Assembly (NCBI RefSeq): GCF_002163755.1
Contig: NZ_CP015864.1
Coordinates: forward strand, 868,001-932,000
Reading direction: 5' to 3'
DNA from: Vibrio campbellii CAIM 519 = NBRC 15631 = ATCC 25920
GTDB lineage: Bacteria; Pseudomonadota; Gammaproteobacteria; Enterobacterales; Vibrionaceae
Length of the DNA stretch: 64,000 nt
Position 1 is the stretch's first letter, and each line of letters opens with the position of its first letter. Shown one piece after another: positions 61,277 to 64,000 of the stretch. Below the pieces are notes generated by a model. That model did no database searches, was not told the origin of the DNA, and saw only the letters and a program-made list of their open reading frames with translations. The position numbers and the translations under genes were made by a program.

Positions 61277-61909
61277 TTATTTAATTTCGCCAAATCGCTC
61301 TAGGTAAAGCACGGTTGCTGCTGTACGAGAAGGCACTTTCAGCTTCTTGAGCAAGCTCTTCATGTGCACTTTAACAGTCGATTCAGAGATGAACAGACGG
61401 TCGGCGATCTGCTTGTTTCGGAAGCCACGTGCGACCTCCTGCAAGATCTGCGTTTCACGTTCGGTCAGCGTATCGAACACGTCTTCTTGCCCTTCTCGCT
61501 CATTAAGGTATTTAGCTACCGCTTGGCTGTATGCCTTATCCCCTTCGTGCGCTTGTTTCAGCAATTCAACCAATTCATCTGGCTCAGTATCCTTTAACAG
61601 GTAACCATCTGCTCCACTTCGCACAATGGCTTCGATGTCGGCAGGGCTATCCGATACCGTCAGGATCACTATACGAGCCTCACAACCGTCTGCGCGCAGC
61701 GCTTTCAGCGTATCTAGGCCCGACATGCCTTTCATGTTCAGATCAAGAAGTACCAAATCCAGTTCTAGTTCGTGAGCTGTAGCAACCGCATCTGCGCCGC
61801 TGCTTGCCTCTGCAACCACTTCAAACTCTGGCTCGAAACTGAGAAGCTGATGGATACCACGTCTCATGAGTGGGTGATCATCCACAAGCATTACTTTACA
61901 CACTGTCAA
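61277..61909 (-). CDS. narP: Nitrate/nitrite response regulator NarP
   Basis: 210 residues: receiver domain with Asp10/Asp11 and phospho-acceptor Asp56 (LVLLDLNMK), the linker, and a LuxR-type helix-turn-helix (LTERETQILQEVARGFRNKQ then ESTVKVHMKSLLKKL). It overlaps narQ by 14 nt on the same strand. With NarQ it forms the only nitrate two-component system in many vibrios and should activate nap through the 7-2-7 site upstream of napF. Confidence 0.95.
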   Translation of the reverse strand: MTVCKVMLVDDHPLMRRGIHQLLSFEPEFEVVAEASSGADAVATAHELELDLVLLDLNMKGMSGLDTLKALRADGCEARIVILTVSDSPADIEAIVRSGADGYLLKDTEPDELVELLKQAHEGDKAYSQAVAKYLNEREGQEDVFDTLTERETQILQEVARGFRNKQIADRLFISESTVKVHMKSLLKKLKVPSRTAATVLYLERFGEIK

Positions 61910-63632
61910 TGTTTACTTCCTTACTATGTTGGAATTCTAGTCTTACGATACAGCCGCTGTTCGTTGCCGCTTCAATTTGCAAATCTGCATGCAATCTTGT
62001 TGCTCGCTCTTGCATGATGCTCATACCGTAATGATTTAATTTTTCGTCTTGCTGCTCAAAGCCTATACCATCATCGACAACGGTCACTGTGACTTTCCCA
62101 TCAGAATCAAGACATTGAATCTCGATATTGTTTGCTTGAGCATGCTTGATTGCATTTATCGCCGCTTCTCTAATCAACTGTAGTAGATGGACCTGTTGGT
62201 GCGCATCTAATTCTGTTGAAGAAAGCTCATTATTAAGTGAGATATTCGCTGCTGTTTGATCATCAAGCGTCGAAACCATCTCCTGCAGTGCCTGACCAAA
62301 ACTGCCTTCTTTTATCGTTAAGCGGAATGTCGTCAAAAGCTCTCTTAACTGGGTGTATGCCGCCGATAATCCAGTATCCAATTCAGCAATCACTTGGTTG
62401 GTCTGAGCAATCGCTTTCTCGTCTGGAATATTCTTCACGCTTCTTTTAAGCAACGATACTTGAATCTTCAAATAAGACAGAGCTTGAGCCAATGAATCAT
62501 GTAATTCACGTGCGATAGTAGCGCGCTCTTCCATAAGCAGTAGCTGTTCTGCTTGTCTTTGTGCTCGGTTGTAATATACCGCACGAGATAAGATTTGAAC
62601 AAAGTTATCAATAAGAGACTCATTCGGGCATGGTAGGCCCGCTTTCCAATGCAAATACCCAAGGTGTACGCCATCTAGCGTTAGTGTTTTGGTGTGACAT
62701 TCACTGTCACACTCATGACGACACTCCTCACCCTCAGTAAGTATCCAGTTGGGTTCCCCTATTTGGTCTATTTCGAGCTTAACAGCACGAATTCCTTCCA
62801 AACTTGCAATATGTTGTAAAATCGCTTGGAAATTTTCTTGATGGATTCGAGAAGCAGTCAACTCTTTCGACGAATCATACAATACTCTAAGCGATTGGTT
62901 TGCGTGTTGCAGCTTACGTGTTTTCTCGTCTACTGCTTGCTCCAAACCTCGATAGAGCTTACCAAGATCGTTCGCCATCCTATTGAAAGTTTTGGTCAAA
63001 ATGCCCATTTCGTTATCACTCGAAACATTGAGCGAAACGTTAAACGAACGATTCTGAATTTGCTCACTAGCAAACACCAGCGCACGAAGCGGCCTGACGA
63101 CTTCTAGCCTAACAAAGTGTACAACGAACATACTCACACACAGTATGCCGCCAAGCCCTAACCCACCAATCCAAGCTAAGTTGATCAGTTTTTGTTCTGA
63201 ATAGTTCTGTAGCTTAAATACAAAAGCATCAATTTGTTGAACAAAACCAGCGACTAAGATCAGATATTGGCCTCTGTCTTGGCTCTTAAGTACCGATTTC
63301 AGTTCATGCCAACGAAGAATCAGTCGGTAGTAGTCTTTTGTAATATCTTCTGGCACTGACCAATGTTGAAGCGCCAGCATTGAATGGGAGTAAATTGACT
63401 GCTCAAATAAGTCAATATGTGAAGAATAGTCAACAGATTCACTTTGAATATCATGAGCTAGACGATAGCTCTGCATTCGCATTGAGCCCGCTACGTTAAC
63501 CGCTTCTGCATCATTAAGGCTCGACGCAAGAGTGAAAATAGCAAAGCCAGTTGTCGCCACTGAAAGAAGCAAAATCAACATCATGGCAGATGCGATTGTG
63601 CGTGTTACTGACTTTTTCACATTTTTAAACAA
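61896..63632 (-). CDS. narQ: Nitrate/nitrite sensor histidine kinase NarQ
   Basis: 578 residues. The N-terminal transmembrane helix (about 12-32) is followed by the nitrate-binding P-box LNDAEAVNVAGSMRMQSYRL, a second transmembrane helix (about 145-170), HAMP, a signalling helix, a central module containing a Cys cluster (CRHECDSECH), DHp with ERATIARELHDSLAQALSY, and an ATPase domain with EAAINAIKHAQ and DDGIGFEQ. Autophosphorylation is on the His of ELHDS. It is upstream of narP. Confidence 0.95.
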   Translation of the reverse strand: MFKNVKKSVTRTIASAMMLILLLSVATTGFAIFTLASSLNDAEAVNVAGSMRMQSYRLAHDIQSESVDYSSHIDLFEQSIYSHSMLALQHWSVPEDITKDYYRLILRWHELKSVLKSQDRGQYLILVAGFVQQIDAFVFKLQNYSEQKLINLAWIGGLGLGGILCVSMFVVHFVRLEVVRPLRALVFASEQIQNRSFNVSLNVSSDNEMGILTKTFNRMANDLGKLYRGLEQAVDEKTRKLQHANQSLRVLYDSSKELTASRIHQENFQAILQHIASLEGIRAVKLEIDQIGEPNWILTEGEECRHECDSECHTKTLTLDGVHLGYLHWKAGLPCPNESLIDNFVQILSRAVYYNRAQRQAEQLLLMEERATIARELHDSLAQALSYLKIQVSLLKRSVKNIPDEKAIAQTNQVIAELDTGLSAAYTQLRELLTTFRLTIKEGSFGQALQEMVSTLDDQTAANISLNNELSSTELDAHQQVHLLQLIREAAINAIKHAQANNIEIQCLDSDGKVTVTVVDDGIGFEQQDEKLNHYGMSIMQERATRLHADLQIEAATNSGCIVRLEFQHSKEVNIDSV

Positions 63633-63728
63633 CTCTGAACTCCGCTCGTTTGATAACCATGTTTGCCTTTATACAACACGCATCATCTTCCAACTTTATC
63701 AATATGTGATCACCTGCTTCGGAATTTA

Positions 63729-63742
63729 TTGATCTAAAACAA
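63729..63742. promoter_or_regulatory. FNR-like box upstream of napF
   Basis: TTGAT-CTAA-AACAA has one mismatch to TTGAT-N4-ATCAA. Its centre is about 71 bp upstream of the putative napF start of transcription. Confidence 0.55.
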
Positions 63743-63756
63743 TATAGCATCCCAAT

Positions 63757-63772
63757 TACCTCCTAAGAGGTA
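63757..63772. promoter_or_regulatory. NarP-type 7-2-7 site upstream of napF
   Basis: TACCTCC-TA-AGAGGTA closely fits the inverted heptamer repeat bound by NarP. With a TACACT -10 at 63795-63800, the site centre falls near -42, the position used by NarP at E. coli napF. Confidence 0.65.
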
Positions 63773-63878
63773 TTTATACATATATGTCAAAAACTACACT
63801 CTCATGTACTTAAATGACAATTTATTAATGAAATTGTGGGCTATGCGTATCTGGGGTTTCAATTTCCGAGGTGACTAA

Positions 63879-64000
63879 GTGGTAGACCTTTCGAGAAGAA
63901 GACTTTTTGCACGTAAAACGCAACCGGACAATTCGGTACGTCTTCCTTGGTTAGCTAAGCCAACTCAATTCACAGACGATTGCACTCGTTGCGGTAAATG
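63879..64000 (+). CDS. napF: Ferredoxin-type protein NapF (5' end, cut by window edge)
   Basis: 40 codons from GTG 63879 to the window edge: MVDLSRRRLFARKT..., then LPWLAKPTQFTDDCTRCGKC, the beginning of the first 4Fe-4S motif. This matches NapF (RPPW...FLTHCTRCDAC in E. coli), the cytoplasmic ferredoxin that helps mature the periplasmic nitrate reductase NapA. A ribosome-binding site CGAGG sits just upstream. The rest of nap is expected to follow beyond the window. Confidence 0.85.
   Translation, partial: MVDLSRRRLFARKTQPDNSVRLPWLAKPTQFTDDCTRCGK

Noticed and set aside
1..64000. CRISPR arrays, tRNA or rRNA genes, prophage
   Set aside because: No regularly spaced direct repeats, no cloverleaf or rRNA-like sequence and no phage structural genes were noticed in a reading by eye; a tRNAscan or CRISPR search was not possible here.

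Overview
The window looks like chromosome 2 of a Harveyi-clade Vibrio (V. parahaemolyticus, V. alginolyticus or a close relative). This is inferred from the gene families (NarQ/NarP next to a nap operon, ArfA, MshQ-like DUF6701 protein, YddG, ElbB), from integron attC repeats of the Vibrio VCR/VPR type, and from moderate GC with dense chemotaxis and c-di-GMP signalling genes. No rRNA, tRNA, CRISPR array, phage or replication origin was recognised.

Layout. 1-9.6 kb: end of an arginase-fold gene, a large secreted DUF6701/MshQ-like protein, RhlE-type RNA helicase, a membrane diguanylate cyclase, a COG0523 metal GTPase, pyroglutamyl peptidase and small genes. 9.6-13.3 kb: an accessory patch with an orphan terminator, four small genes all on the minus strand, VCR-like attC sites without an integrase, and fragments of IS3 and IS200-like transposases. 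13.3-19.9 kb: cyoABCDE (bo3 ubiquinol oxidase) followed by Sco, PCuAC and an unknown periplasmic protein, which form one copper/oxidase operon. 20-24 kb: a structured noncoding stretch, DUF3820, DUF1289-CWC and HopJ-family genes, a choice-of-anchor I lipoprotein and a palindromic repeat element. 24-33 kb: phhAB with a TyrR box, acetoacetyl-CoA synthetase, a lipoprotein, a methyltransferase, a LysR regulator, a CDF-family protein with an altered metal site, and YddG.

33-41 kb: a 48-residue ORF, ElbB, Fe-dependent alcohol dehydrogenase preceded by FNR- and NarP-like sites, PQQ-type sugar dehydrogenase, S66 peptidase, HAD phosphatase, Dps and a chemoreceptor. 41.5-46.8 kb: a tightly overlapping minus-strand operon with a LolA-like periplasmic protein, two FtsX-type permeases, a LolD-like ATPase and an outer-membrane beta barrel; together they resemble a complete trans-envelope lipid or lipoprotein transport route. 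46.8-55.7 kb: an SBP-GGDEF protein, ThrE exporter, arfA with a terminator hairpin inside its reading frame, a cold-shock gene, YaeQ, a glutaredoxin, an OmpA-like lipoprotein, a DsbA-like/FKBP folding pair, YqaB-like phosphatase and arfB. 55.7-64 kb: a second chemoreceptor, deoxycytidylate deaminase family protein, peptidase T, a DUF6279 lipoprotein, a 57-residue gene, narP-narQ, and the start of napF with FNR and NarP sites between narQ and napF.

Themes: anaerobic/nitrate control (narQP, napF, adh), respiration with copper handling (cyo-sco-pcuAC), backup ribosome rescue (arfA and arfB within 6 kb), and envelope biogenesis. The best candidates for something not fully described are the LolA-FtsX-FtsX-ATPase-barrel operon, the integrase-less attC cluster, and the structured noncoding regions at about 9.66-9.86 and 20.04-20.40 kb.
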